Of a DNA stretch of 64,000 bases, positions 44,993 through 54,041 are shown piece after piece. Position numbers and translations under genes: made by a program. The stretch spans positions 1 to 64,000 of the forward strand of contig NZ_QFNM01000010.1 of assembly GCF_003248455.1 (NCBI RefSeq). The letters run 5' to 3'. How positions within the stretch are numbered: the first letter of the stretch is position 1; each line of letters begins with the position of its first letter. The stretch comes from Brevundimonas sp. (lineage in GTDB: Bacteria; Pseudomonadota; Alphaproteobacteria; Caulobacterales; Caulobacteraceae). The notes below the pieces were generated by a model. That model made no database searches and was not told where the DNA came from. It saw only the letters and a list, made by a program, of their open reading frames with translations.

Positions 44993-46630
44993 ATGACCGT
45001 TCGCCTTTCGCGCCGTTCCCTGTTCGCTTCGGGAGGCGCGGCGGCGCTGGCGGCGCGGCCGGCGTTCGCCCAGACGGCCGCGAACGACGACGCCTCGCTG
45101 GCGCAGGCGGTGGACGCCTATGTGGCGAAATGCATGGCGGCCTGGCCGGATCAGCCGGCCCTGGGCGTCGCGGTGGTCAAGGATGGGGCGACCGTCCTGG
45201 CGCGCGGATACGGCGTCAAGGTTCAGGGCCGGCCGGCGCGGGCCGACGAACACACCCTGTTCGCCATCGCCTCCAACACCAAGAACGTCACCGCCGCCGC
45301 CCTGGCCATCCTGGTCGACGAGGGCAAGGTCAAGTGGGACGAACCCGTCAAGACCTATCTGCCCGGCTTCGCGCTGTCCGACCCCTATGTCGCCGACCAC
45401 ATCACGGTGCGCGACACCCTCAGCCACCGGGCCGGGTTCGGCCTGGGCGCCGGCGACCTGCTGTTCTGGCCCAACAGCGACCGGACCCGGGCCGAGGTGC
45501 TGGCCCAGGCCGCCTTCGTGCCCATCGAGGACGGGTTCCGGGCGCGATATCATTACTGCAACCTGATGTTCGTGGTCGCGGGCGCTGTGCTGGAGGCGGT
45601 GTCGGGCATGCCGTGGGAAGCCTTCGTCCAGACCCGGATCCTGGACCGGGTCGGCATGACCGAGACCGTGCCGCTGGCGCGCCTGGCCGACGCTGGCCGG
45701 TCCGCCCTGCCCCACGCCCGCGTCGGACCGCCGCTGCGCACCCACGGGCCGATGGTCCAGATCGCCCAGTCCATCGCCGAGGTCTGGAACTGGGATTCGG
45801 CGGCGGCGGCGGGCGGCGTCTGCACCACCCCGACCGACTGGGCCAAATGGATCGCCGTGCGCCTGGACGACGGCAAGCTGCCGGACGGCTCGCGCCTGTT
45901 CTCCGAAGAGGCGGCGCGCGAGATGTATCGCCCCAACATCATCGTCGGATCGTCGCCGGGGCCGACGGCGGAACTGCCCAACCGAGCCATCGCCTCGACC
46001 TATGCGATGGGGCTTCAGGTCCAGGACTATCGCGGCGAGCGGATCGCCAGCCATGGCGGCGGCTCGCCCGGCGGCATATCGGCGACGGTGCTGATCCCCG
46101 GCCGCAAGACCGGATTCTGCATCTTCTCCAACGCGGAAGAGAGTTTCCTGCTACGCGCCCTCCGCTCGGGAATCTCCGACATCTGCATGGGCAAGGTCGA
46201 CGTCGACTGGATCGCCGATTCCAAGCGGCTTGAGGCCGAGGGCGAGGCCAGGTCCCAGGCGGCCGCCATAGAGATCGACGCCAAACAGGCGGCCGGCGCC
46301 CCGCCCGCCATGCCGCTGGACGCCTACGCCGGGACCTGGCGCGACCCCTGGTACGGCGACATCGTCGTCGAACCCCGGACCGAAGGGCGGGGCCGCAGGC
46401 GCAAAAGCGGCCTGTGGCTGCGCTTCACCCATACGCCAGCGCTGCAGGGCTGGCTGGAGCCGTATGACGGCGAAACCTTCCGCACCCGCTTCCCGGACAA
46501 GCGCGAGGAGGACGCCTTCGTCACCTTCGCCATCCAGACGGCCAAGCCGGCCACCGCGACGATGAAGGGGGTCAGCCCGGACATCGACTTTTCCTACGAC
46601 TATCAGGACCTGCGGCTGACGCGGGTATAG
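44993..46630 (+). CDS. Serine hydrolase with beta-lactamase and C-terminal domains
   Basis: 545 aa, exported by a Tat-like signal (RLSRRSLFASGGAAALAARP). Beta-lactamase core with SxxK in ASNTKNV (near residue 97), YxN-type YHYCNLMF, and HGGGSPGG near residue 350. The C-terminal 130 residues (YAGTWRDPWYGDIVVEPRTE onward) match the DUF3471-type lipocalin-like domain often attached to PbpE-like esterases. Probable esterase or peptidase; substrate unknown. Confidence 0.9.
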   Translation: MTVRLSRRSLFASGGAAALAARPAFAQTAANDDASLAQAVDAYVAKCMAAWPDQPALGVAVVKDGATVLARGYGVKVQGRPARADEHTLFAIASNTKNVTAAALAILVDEGKVKWDEPVKTYLPGFALSDPYVADHITVRDTLSHRAGFGLGAGDLLFWPNSDRTRAEVLAQAAFVPIEDGFRARYHYCNLMFVVAGAVLEAVSGMPWEAFVQTRILDRVGMTETVPLARLADAGRSALPHARVGPPLRTHGPMVQIAQSIAEVWNWDSAAAAGGVCTTPTDWAKWIAVRLDDGKLPDGSRLFSEEAAREMYRPNIIVGSSPGPTAELPNRAIASTYAMGLQVQDYRGERIASHGGGSPGGISATVLIPGRKTGFCIFSNAEESFLLRALRSGISDICMGKVDVDWIADSKRLEAEGEARSQAAAIEIDAKQAAGAPPAMPLDAYAGTWRDPWYGDIVVEPRTEGRGRRRKSGLWLRFTHTPALQGWLEPYDGETFRTRFPDKREEDAFVTFAIQTAKPATATMKGVSPDIDFSYDYQDLRLTRV

Positions 46631-46651
46631 GGCGGGCCTGGCGGGCCTGGA

Positions 46652-46885
46652 TCAGTCGGGAGACCCGCCCCGTCCGTCCTGGGTCGAAGCCCTCGGCGGG
46701 GCGCTCTGCTGCTCGGGCGTCGCCGCCGCCTCGGGCGCCGCCTGGCCGGGCACGCCTTCGGCCGGCGCCGAGACGGCGGGCGACCTCTCGGCCGGGGTCG
46801 ACGGACTGTTTTCCCCGCACGCCGCCACGGCGGCGGACAGGGCGGCAGCGGTGGTCAGCGTCAGGATGGATGGGATGCGGCGCAT
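46652..46885 (-). CDS. Small lipoprotein, unknown function
   Basis: 77 aa: signal ILTLTTAAALSAAVAAC with a lipobox (AVAAC, acylated Cys near residue 23), then a low-complexity Ser/Pro/Ala/Glu tail (APAEGVPGQAAPEAAATPEQ). Start ATG 46885 is the one that gives the signal peptide. No family recognised; disordered surface lipoprotein is likely. Confidence 0.65.
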   Translation of the reverse strand: MRRIPSILTLTTAAALSAAVAACGENSPSTPAERSPAVSAPAEGVPGQAAPEAAATPEQQSAPPRASTQDGRGGSPD

Positions 46886-46953
46886 GGGCGTCTCCTTCGG
46901 TTCCAAAGGATGAACGCCGCGCCCCCTGCCTGGGTTCAGACCTCGGCGCCGGT

Positions 46954-47649
46954 TCAGCCGGGCCTGCGGCCGGGGACCAGTTCGATCAGGTCCAGGTTCG
47001 ATTCGTTCTGCGGCCAGGGCAGGACCAGCCGCCAGCGCGCCTCGCCGATCCGCTCCAGCACCGCGACCAGGTCGCGCTCGGGATTGCGGCCATAGGTGCT
47101 GGCGGCCGGCTCCTGCGCCAGGGCCATGGAGCCCAGCATCACCATATGCCGGTCGTCCTCGGGGAACAGCAGGCCCGACGGCCGTTGCGAGCCGGTCAGC
47201 TTGGAGAATTTCAGCCCCTGCGGCGTCTGTTCGATACGGCAGGCGAACCAGCCGTAGACGACATAGCCCAGGCCGTCCTCGCCGCCCTGCGACCCCAGCT
47301 TGACGGTGCGGCAGCGATAGTCGCCGGGCGGGGGGGCGACGCCCGGCCGGGCCGCCTGGGGCTGGATCAGTTCGCCCAGGGCGTTCAGGTCGCCCGATCC
47401 GGGCTGGCGGCGCGCCTGCTGCAGGGCCAGGGTCCAGGCCGCAGCGACGCGGCGGTGGCGGTCCCGGTCGGCCGAGGTGATGACGCCCCGCCAATCCATC
47501 AGGGCCGTCCCGGTCGATGCGGGCGGCGGCGGAGGCGGCGGAGGCGTGGCGGCGCAGGCCGCGACCCCGCCCAGCGCGCCCAGAGCCGCCAGGCGCAGCA
47601 GGGCGGGGGCGCGCAGAGGGGACGAAACCAACCGGACGAACTGACGCAT
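46954..47649 (-). CDS. DUF4893 domain lipoprotein
   Basis: 231 aa: signal with lipobox GVAAC (Cys near residue 32), then a run of eight prolines, then the DUF4893 domain (WRGVITSADRDRHRRVAAAW; DYRCRTVKLGSQ; YGWFACRIEQ; KLTGSQRPSGLLFPEDDRHM). Periplasmic or outer-membrane facing. Function unknown. Confidence 0.85.
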   Translation of the reverse strand: MRQFVRLVSSPLRAPALLRLAALGALGGVAACAATPPPPPPPPASTGTALMDWRGVITSADRDRHRRVAAAWTLALQQARRQPGSGDLNALGELIQPQAARPGVAPPPGDYRCRTVKLGSQGGEDGLGYVVYGWFACRIEQTPQGLKFSKLTGSQRPSGLLFPEDDRHMVMLGSMALAQEPAASTYGRNPERDLVAVLERIGEARWRLVLPWPQNESNLDLIELVPGRRPG

Positions 47650-47691
47650 AGAACGCTGACCTTGGGCGGACCTGACGGCGGGACCGCTCCC

Positions 47692-49029
47692 TTAGGCCCT
47701 TCGTCGCGGGTGCGCGTCAAGGCCGGGGCCGTTCCCAGCACGCGGCGAATGGGCGGACAACGCCCGGGTCAGGGCGTCGGCCAGGGCGTTCAGATCCAGC
47801 GGCTTGGTCAGATAGGCGCCGAACCCCGCCGCCCGTCCGCGCCGGCGATCCGCCGGCGTGGTCGCCGCCGTCAGGGCCAGGACCGGCGTGTCGCGCGTGA
47901 CGGGATCGGCGTCCAGCGCCGCCTTGACCTCATAGCCGTCCATGCCGGGCAGGCCCAGGTCGAGCAGGATGACGTCCGGCCCCAGCGCCCGCGCCAGCTC
48001 CAGCCCCTCCGGCCCCGTGGTCGCGGCGTGCAGCGTCAGGCCCAGCGCCCCGGCCGCCTGGCGCATCAGGGCGACATTGGCCGGATTGTCCTCGACATAG
48101 AGCGCCGTCGCCGTCGGCCGATCCCGCGCCGGGGGATCGGGCGCCAGGCCCGCGCCCGCCGCCGGCAAGGCCAGGGAATAGGTCGTCGCGCCCCAGGCGT
48201 CGCGCGCGGCGTCCAGCCGCCCGCCCATCCGCTCGGCCAGTCTTCGCGCCGTCGACAGGCCCAGGCGCGTGCCGCCCCGCGCGTCCTGGCCGTCAAGGGG
48301 CTGAAACGGCCGCGCGGTCGCCGGCTCTTCAGGCGGCTTGGCGGGATCGTGCACGGCGACGACGACATGGTCGTCCTGTCGCGTCGCCGTCATCCGCACC
48401 GCGCCGCCGCGCGGCGAATGGACCAAGGCGTTTTCGACGAGACGGCGCAGGATGCGTCGCACGGCGACGGGATCGGCCATGACCGCCAGCCCCCACTGCG
48501 CCGCCGGGCAATCCAGCGTCACCCCCGCCCGCCGCGCCTGAGGCTCCAGTCCGTCGCACGCCTGGCGCAGGGCCAGACGCAGATCGACGCGCTGGACGAA
48601 GGGCGCGGCGCCGGCGTCGCCCGAGGCGACGAAATCGTCCGCCTCCTCCACCAGGGCCAGCAGCACGGCGCCCGCGGCCTCGATCCGGCGCAGCCCCTGC
48701 GACTGTCGCGGCGTCAGCCGATCGGCCTCGGCATGGGTCTGCAGCAGCTGGGCGAAGCCCGTCACAGTGGTCAGGGGCGTGCGCAGTTCGCGCGCCAGGG
48801 CGTGGGCGACCTCGGCCTTGGCGGCGTCCTCGGCGGTCAGGCGGCGAACCTCGGCCTCGGCGGCGGCCAGGGCCTGGCGCTGGGTCTCTGCGGCCTGGGC
48901 CAGGCGACGCTCCAGCCGCGCCCTGTCCTGCGTCAGCCGGACGACCGCCGCATGGGCGTGCAGCCACAGCCACAGGCCCGCGCACATCGCCGCCAGGGCC
49001 AGGGACAGAACCAGCAAGACGATATCCAT
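47692..49029 (-). CDS. Hybrid histidine kinase-like protein with degenerate kinase and intact receiver
   Basis: 445 aa: an N-terminal membrane helix (IVLLVLSLALAAMCAGLWLW), a coiled coil (residues 30-70), a HisKA-like segment, an ATPase-like domain and a C-terminal receiver. In the H-box the phospho-accepting His is Arg80 (HALARELRTPLTTVTGF instead of SHELRTPL). The N-box keeps its Asn (RLVENALVHS), but the G1 box reads VHDPAKPPEE without glycines. The receiver has a normal acceptor Asp in VILLDLGLPGMDGYE and the KPLD Lys. So it probably works as a phosphate acceptor or ATP-independent scaffold, which is inference. Confidence 0.85.
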   Translation of the reverse strand: MDIVLLVLSLALAAMCAGLWLWLHAHAAVVRLTQDRARLERRLAQAAETQRQALAAAEAEVRRLTAEDAAKAEVAHALARELRTPLTTVTGFAQLLQTHAEADRLTPRQSQGLRRIEAAGAVLLALVEEADDFVASGDAGAAPFVQRVDLRLALRQACDGLEPQARRAGVTLDCPAAQWGLAVMADPVAVRRILRRLVENALVHSPRGGAVRMTATRQDDHVVVAVHDPAKPPEEPATARPFQPLDGQDARGGTRLGLSTARRLAERMGGRLDAARDAWGATTYSLALPAAGAGLAPDPPARDRPTATALYVEDNPANVALMRQAAGALGLTLHAATTGPEGLELARALGPDVILLDLGLPGMDGYEVKAALDADPVTRDTPVLALTAATTPADRRRGRAAGFGAYLTKPLDLNALADALTRALSAHSPRAGNGPGLDAHPRRRA

Positions 49030-49098
49030 GACGCCTCCCACGCGCCACCGATGACACGTCAGAGTTGCGATATCGTAAAACGCGCGCTTGGGTTGTCG

Positions 49099-50040
49099 TC
49101 AATCCTCGGTGGTCGCGGCCTCGGCCTTGCGGCGCGGCGCGCGGCGGCGGACGGGCGGCTCGGCCTCGCCGTCCGGGGCCGCCGCGGCGGCGGGAGCGGG
49201 CGCACGGGTCAGGAAACCGGGCAGGGCGGTCGGGACCTCGCCCTCGTCCGCAGCGGCCAGGGCGGCGCGGCGCGGACGGCGGGCCGGGCGCGTCTCGGCG
49301 ACGGGCTCGCCGGCCTCCGGGACGGGCTCGGCCGGAGGGCTTTCGACGGCGGGCGCCGCCGTCTCGGCGCTGTCGGCATCGGCGCGGGCGGCATCGACGC
49401 GGGCGGCGACATCCTCGCCCCCCTCCTCGCGGTTGTCGAAGCGGCGGTTGCGTTCCTCACGGCGACGCTCCCAGCGTTCGCGGCGGCTTTCGCGACGACC
49501 GCCCTCGCCCTCGGCGCGGGCCTCGCCATCCTCGCGCGGCTCGCGGGGTTCGCGCGGTTCGCGGTTCTGATCGCGGTCGCGGTTGTAGTCGCGGTCACGG
49601 TCGCGGGGTTGAGCCTGGTTCTGCTCGGCGCGTTCGGCGGCGTCCTGGGCCTGGCGTTCGGCGGCCTGCTGGGCGGCCAGGAAGGCGGCGGCCTGGACGC
49701 CGGATTCGTCCTCGAAGTCGATGTCGAAGCCCTGGTTCGACTGTTCGCGCGCGGCGATGTCGGAGAAGGACCGCTGGGGCTGCAGCGCCCTCAACACGCG
49801 GTAATAGTGTTCGGCGTGCTGCTGATAGTTTTCGGCCAGCACCCGGTCGCCGCCGGAGGAGGCGTCGCGGGCCAGCTGCTGATAGCGTTCGTAGACGGTC
49901 TGGGCGTTGCCCCGGACCTTGATGTTCTCGGGGCCTTGCGAATCCCACGAACGATTCGGATTGGCGTTGTTGGCGTTGTTGGCGCCCGCCTTGTTCCGAT
50001 TGCGTCCGCGCTGACGCTTCATGCCCTTGAAATCTCTCAT
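49099..50040 (-). CDS. DUF4167 domain protein
   Basis: 313 aa. The N-terminal DUF4167 domain (residues about 1-85: KRQRGRNRNKAGANNANNAN, then GPENIKVRGNAQTVYERYQQ and HAEHYYRVLRAL) is followed by a very long Arg/Glu/Asp-rich disordered region (DRDRDYNRDRDQNREP repeats) and an Ala/Pro/Arg-rich tail. Probable RNA- or nucleic-acid-associated alphaproteobacterial protein; function unknown. Usually found near prmC-prfA, but here prmC is about 9 kb away. Confidence 0.88.
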   Translation of the reverse strand: MRDFKGMKRQRGRNRNKAGANNANNANPNRSWDSQGPENIKVRGNAQTVYERYQQLARDASSGGDRVLAENYQQHAEHYYRVLRALQPQRSFSDIAAREQSNQGFDIDFEDESGVQAAAFLAAQQAAERQAQDAAERAEQNQAQPRDRDRDYNRDRDQNREPREPREPREDGEARAEGEGGRRESRRERWERRREERNRRFDNREEGGEDVAARVDAARADADSAETAAPAVESPPAEPVPEAGEPVAETRPARRPRRAALAAADEGEVPTALPGFLTRAPAPAAAAAPDGEAEPPVRRRAPRRKAEAATTED

Positions 50041-50397
50041 TCGCGCTACCGTGTGCAGGGGCGGGCCTGAGCCCTGGGGCCGGCGCCGTCCGTTTCGTGG
50101 TTCCGTTTCGCCCGGGGCCGATCCCCGATTGTCGATCTGTCGGAATGCCTTGCCGCCCGCATGGTGCGCCGGTCCTTTCGGGACCGACCGTCATGATCGG
50201 CTCAAGCCGCGAACAGCCGGGTATGCGCCCGTAAAGCTGCGTTTGAGTGGGAGACAGGCGAGACTTAGCCTGTGTGAGACGCCTTTCCAAGGGGGATTCG
50301 TCAAAGCGTCGCACCCGCCTGTCAACGGCGCCGCTTTGCCGAGGGCCCGCGGGTGGGCTAGGCATGGCCTTCGAGACGACGAAGAGGCTTTCATTCC
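50041..50397. other. Gene-free leader region between divergent genes
   Basis: 357 bp between DUF4167 (minus) and the sqdB-like gene (plus). Open frames here lack codon bias and family similarity. It must hold both promoters, but I see no confident -35/-10 pair and no riboswitch-like fold. Confidence 0.5.
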
Positions 50398-51642
50398 ATG
50401 CGCGTTCTGGTTCTGGGCGGCGACGGTTTCTGCGGCTGGCCGACGGCCCTGCATCTGTCGGCCGAAGGTTGGGACGTGACCGTCGTCGACAACCTCAGCC
50501 GCCGCAACATCGACAACGAGCTGGAGGTCCAGTCCCTGACGCCCATCCGCACCATGGGCGAGCGGATCAGGGCGTGGAAAGAGATTTCCGGTCGCGACAT
50601 CGGTTTCGTCAACATGACGGCGGGCAAGGAGTTCGACCGCCTGGTCGCCCTGATCCGCGACCTGGCCCCCGACAGCGTCGTCCATTTCGCCGAACAGCGG
50701 GCCGCGCCCTATTCGATGAAGTCGGCGCGGCACAAGCTCTACACCGTCGACAACAACATCAACGCCACCAACCATCTGCTGGCCGCCATCGTCGAGAGCG
50801 GCCTGGACGTGCATCTGACCCACCTGGGGACGATGGGGGTCTATGGCTACGGCACCGCCGGCCTGCGCATCCCCGAGGGCTATCTGAAGGTCACGGTCGA
50901 CACCGACCACGGCCCGGCCGAGCAGGAAATCCTGTTCCCGCCCAATCCGGGCAGCATCTATCACATGACCAAGACCCAGGACGCCCTGCTGTTTCAGTTC
51001 TACGCCAGGAACGACCAGCTGCGGATCACCGACCTGCACCAGGGCATCGTCTGGGGCGCCCAGACGCGCGAGACTCGGGCGGACGAGCGTCTGATCAATC
51101 GCTTCGACTATGACGGCGACTACGGCACGGTGCTGAACCGTTTCCTGATGCAGGCGGCCCTGGGCCATCCCCTGACCGTGCACGGATCGGGCGGCCAGAC
51201 GCGGGCCTTCATCCACATCCAGGACACGGTGCGCTGCGTCGAACTGGCGCTGAAGAACCCGCCGAAACGCGGCGAGCGGGTCAAGATCCTGAACCAGATG
51301 ACCGAGAGCCGGCGCGTGCGCGACCTGGCCCGGATGGTCGCCGACATGACCGGGGCGGAAATCCACAACGTGCCCAATCCGCGCCAGGAGGCCGACGAGA
51401 ACGACCTTGTCGTCGCCAACGACCAATTCCGCGAACTGGGGCTGAAGCCCATCACCCTTGCCGAGGGGCTGATGCAGGACGTGACCGACATCGCCCGCCG
51501 CTACGCCGACCGCGCCGACCTCGACCGCGTCCCTTGCGTCTCGGCCTGGAACCAACGCCGGGCCGAGGCGCTGCAAAACGAGACGCCATCGGCCGCCGCC
51601 GCGCCCGTTCCGATCGCTTCCGCCCGTTCCTCCGCCGCCTGA
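50398..51642 (+). CDS. NAD-dependent epimerase, UDP-sulfoquinovose synthase-like (SqdB)
   Basis: 414 aa extended SDR. The Rossmann start VLVLGGDGFCGWPTALHL with HFAEQRAAPYSMKS, THLGTMGVYGYG and the catalytic Tyr/Lys in SIYHMTKTQD follows the SQD1/SqdB pattern, and the late HQGIVWGAQTRET matches too. SqdB makes UDP-sulfoquinovose from UDP-glucose and sulfite for the sulfolipid SQDG. The matching glycosyltransferase SqdX/SqdD is not in the window, so the name is held as probable. The C-terminal 30 residues are low-complexity. Confidence 0.85.
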   Translation: MRVLVLGGDGFCGWPTALHLSAEGWDVTVVDNLSRRNIDNELEVQSLTPIRTMGERIRAWKEISGRDIGFVNMTAGKEFDRLVALIRDLAPDSVVHFAEQRAAPYSMKSARHKLYTVDNNINATNHLLAAIVESGLDVHLTHLGTMGVYGYGTAGLRIPEGYLKVTVDTDHGPAEQEILFPPNPGSIYHMTKTQDALLFQFYARNDQLRITDLHQGIVWGAQTRETRADERLINRFDYDGDYGTVLNRFLMQAALGHPLTVHGSGGQTRAFIHIQDTVRCVELALKNPPKRGERVKILNQMTESRRVRDLARMVADMTGAEIHNVPNPRQEADENDLVVANDQFRELGLKPITLAEGLMQDVTDIARRYADRADLDRVPCVSAWNQRRAEALQNETPSAAAAPVPIASARSSAA

Positions 51643-51653
51643 GTTCCCGTCCG

Positions 51654-52544
51654 ATGCCCGACGCCCCCGCCCTGAATCTGCTGGTCTTCGGCGGCGGCTA
51701 TCTGGGGGAGGCGGCGGCGCTGGAAGCCGTCCGGCGCGGCGGGCGGGCCGTGGCGACAGCGCGCGATCCCGAACGGCGGCGCGCGCTGGAGGCCGAAGGG
51801 ATCGCCGCCCTGGACCCCGCCGACGCCGCCGCCCTGAAGACGGCGCTTGAGGCGGCCAGCGCCGTCCTGATCACCGCTCCGCCCGACGCCCAGGGGTGCC
51901 CTGCCCTGCGCGCGCTGGCCCCTCTGGCCGGCGACGCCTGGCCCGACTGGATCGGCTATGTCTCCTCCACCGCCGTCTATGGCGACCGGGCGGGGGGCTG
52001 GGTGTTCGAGGACGGGCCGCTGAACGCCGCCAATCTGGAAGGGGCGCGCCGGGTGCGGGCCGAGCGCGACTGGCTGGACGGGGCGCAGGGCATGGGCCTG
52101 ACGGTCCAGATCTTCCGCCTGCCCGGCGTCTACGGCCCCGGCCGCAACGTGGTCGAGCGGCTGCGCGACGGAAGCGCACGGCTGGTCAGGAAGCCCGGCC
52201 AGATCTTCAACCGCATCCATGTCGACGACGTCGTCTCGGGCCTGTTCGCCTCGATGGCCCGGCCGCGTCCGGGCGCGGCCTACAATCTGACCGACGACGA
52301 ACCGGCGGCGTCCGACGTGGTGATGGAATGGACCGCCGCGCGCATGGGCCTGCCCCGCCCGCCCGAAGTCGACTGGACCGACGACAGCGTCAGCGAGGCC
52401 ATGCGCCGCTTCTACCTGGACTCCAAGCGCGTCTCCAACGCCCGGGCCAAGGCCGAACTGGACTGGCGGCCGCGCTATCCGACCTGGCGCGAGGGACTGG
52501 CGGCCCTGCTGGACGCCCCGCCGCCGTTGCGGTTGGTCGGCTGA
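51654..52544 (+). CDS. NAD-dependent epimerase/dehydratase family protein
   Basis: 296 aa atypical SDR: LLVFGGGYLGEAAALEAVRR Rossmann start, YVSSTAVYGDRAGGWVFEDG, IFRLPGVYGPGRN and FNRIHVDDVVSGL. It resembles YeeZ-type SDR proteins, with no Tyr-x3-Lys triad visible at the usual position, so catalysis is uncertain. ATG 51654 lies 11 bp after the sqdB-like stop, indicating one operon. Confidence 0.85.
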   Translation: MPDAPALNLLVFGGGYLGEAAALEAVRRGGRAVATARDPERRRALEAEGIAALDPADAAALKTALEAASAVLITAPPDAQGCPALRALAPLAGDAWPDWIGYVSSTAVYGDRAGGWVFEDGPLNAANLEGARRVRAERDWLDGAQGMGLTVQIFRLPGVYGPGRNVVERLRDGSARLVRKPGQIFNRIHVDDVVSGLFASMARPRPGAAYNLTDDEPAASDVVMEWTAARMGLPRPPEVDWTDDSVSEAMRRFYLDSKRVSNARAKAELDWRPRYPTWREGLAALLDAPPPLRLVG

Positions 52545-52602
52545 CGTAAAGCGATGATCGCGCGCTCAAGCCGCGAGCGACCGCGTCGCGAGCATAGCGC
52601 GC

Positions 52603-53214
52603 TTAAAACGGCAGCAGATTCCGCTGGCGGCTGTAGCTCATGGTGCCGACATTGGCGCCCAGGCGCAGGCCGACGCCCGTGCGGATCGGCGCCAGGACGA
52701 TGCCGTCGGCGCGCTGATAGTTCACGCCCAGGCCCGCAACCAGATAAGCCGACCCCTCGACGCCCGGATAGCGGCGATAGATCATGTCGGGGTGGTACAG
52801 GCCATAGACCAGGGTGAAGACCCGGCTGGCGTTGCCGCCCCAGTCCCAGCCGATGGACGCCCCCTGCCAGAACACCTCCTGGGAGGCCGACAGGTCCTTC
52901 ATGTGCAGTGCGCCGCGGCCGTAGCGGGCGCCGACCACGACGGCGCCGGCCCCCTCCTCGCCCGCGATATAGGCGGTCGGACGGTCGCCCTGGTCGGCGA
53001 AGACGCGCTCGATGGCGCCGCCCACGACCTCGGCCGCGATGCCCAGCTCGCGCGAACCGGCCGCCACCAGCTCGTCGAAACTATAGGCCTGGGCCGTCTG
53101 ATCCGAGGCGATGGGATAGTTGGGATCGCGCGCCGGGGTCGAGGCGCAGGCCCCCAGCGACGACGCGCCGGCGGCGGTGGCGAGGCCCGAAAGGATCAGT
53201 TGGCGACGATGCAT
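52603..53214 (-). CDS. eipA: DUF1134 envelope protein (EipA family)
   Basis: 203 aa. Tat/lipoprotein-like start (MHRRQLILSGLATAAGASSL then GAC) followed by the DUF1134 domain, with GASIGWDWGGNASRVFTLVY and YLVAGLGVNYQ as hallmarks. Brucella and Caulobacter EipA are small periplasmic beta-barrel proteins needed for envelope integrity. Its orientation is opposite to the epimerase pair. Confidence 0.88.
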   Translation of the reverse strand: MHRRQLILSGLATAAGASSLGACASTPARDPNYPIASDQTAQAYSFDELVAAGSRELGIAAEVVGGAIERVFADQGDRPTAYIAGEEGAGAVVVGARYGRGALHMKDLSASQEVFWQGASIGWDWGGNASRVFTLVYGLYHPDMIYRRYPGVEGSAYLVAGLGVNYQRADGIVLAPIRTGVGLRLGANVGTMSYSRQRNLLPF

Positions 53215-53463
53215 GGGGGGCGCTCCAAAGTCGGCGAGAGGACGGCCGGCCGGCGCGCCGGTCCTTGTCGCACCGTCCCCGACCTTTGCGGCAGCCTTGC
53301 GGCTTCAAGGTTAACGGGAACTTACCGAACAGGCACCACCCAGCCAACAGCATGCAATGTTGCGTGGATTCGCCATGGGCGATTAGCCCGCAAATGTTTG
53401 CAGTCTAAACCTAAATGTAACTAAGGCGCGCGAATTTGAAACCCACCGCTAGGGAGTCTTTGC

Positions 53464-53934
53464 ATGCCGTTCGCGCGCGGGCTTTTGTTTTCTCTCGCTG
53501 TCCCTCTGGCGAACCTCGCTGCGATACACATCGTCGCGTTTCTCGCGACTTGTCTGCTTCGTGGCTTCACGCCGGAATTGGTCGAACAATCTCTCGGTAT
53601 CATTGCCAAGCAACTTACGCTTGGTTGGTTCATGGTTCTCGCGATAGCTGCCATTGTTTCGTTCGGTGCTTGGCTCATCGTCCAGCGCGCCAACTCGACC
53701 TCTGGCCCATCGCGGCTTATCCTGCTTATTTCAGCAACGCTTGCTGCTGGTATCCTTCCAGCAGGTCTTGCGCTTGTTGTCTTTGGCGAACCTGTTCTCG
53801 GGCTTGTGGTCGTGTTGGCGATCTCAGGAATGGGGGTCTTTATCGCTTCACGAAATCATGTAATCGAAGAGGCGTCCGTGTCGCTCAATCTTCCCTCAAG
53901 CCAGCGCATGGGTTTCGGTCAGCGCGATCGTTAA
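53464..53934 (+). CDS. Small polytopic membrane protein, unassigned
   Basis: 156 aa with about four membrane helices: FSLAVPLANLAAIHIVAFLA, WFMVLAIAAIVSFGAWLIV, LILLISATLAAGILPAGLAL and LGLVVVLAISGMGVFIA. No family recognised. Third-position bases are far less GC-biased than in eipA or pheT, so it is probably acquired. It ends in a 3-bp convergent overlap with the fragment downstream of pheT. Confidence 0.65.
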   Translation: MPFARGLLFSLAVPLANLAAIHIVAFLATCLLRGFTPELVEQSLGIIAKQLTLGWFMVLAIAAIVSFGAWLIVQRANSTSGPSRLILLISATLAAGILPAGLALVVFGEPVLGLVVVLAISGMGVFIASRNHVIEEASVSLNLPSSQRMGFGQRDR

Positions 53935-54041
53935 GCTACGCGCGTTTCAGCATGGGCCATCACGAAGCCGACATTCAGAATGTCTCCGATGGATCGAAAG
54001 CGGGCTTCGACATCGCGTCTCAAAGCCGCTCTGATAGTCAC
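53931..54041 (-). pseudogene. Short fragment coupled to pheT, possibly a GNAT N-terminus
   Basis: GTG overlaps the pheT stop (GTGA) and opens a 36-residue frame beginning TIRAALRRDVEARFRSIGDI, which resembles the start of GNAT acetyltransferases (TIRxAxxxDVxAxxxI). It stops at 53931 beside the AT-richer membrane gene. It may be a remnant cut off when that gene was inserted; family assignment is weak. Confidence 0.35.

Noticed and set aside
46870..50070. Plus-strand frame over 1000 codons
   Set aside because: Covers the antisense of five real genes, including the kinase and DUF4167 genes; length is a GC artefact.
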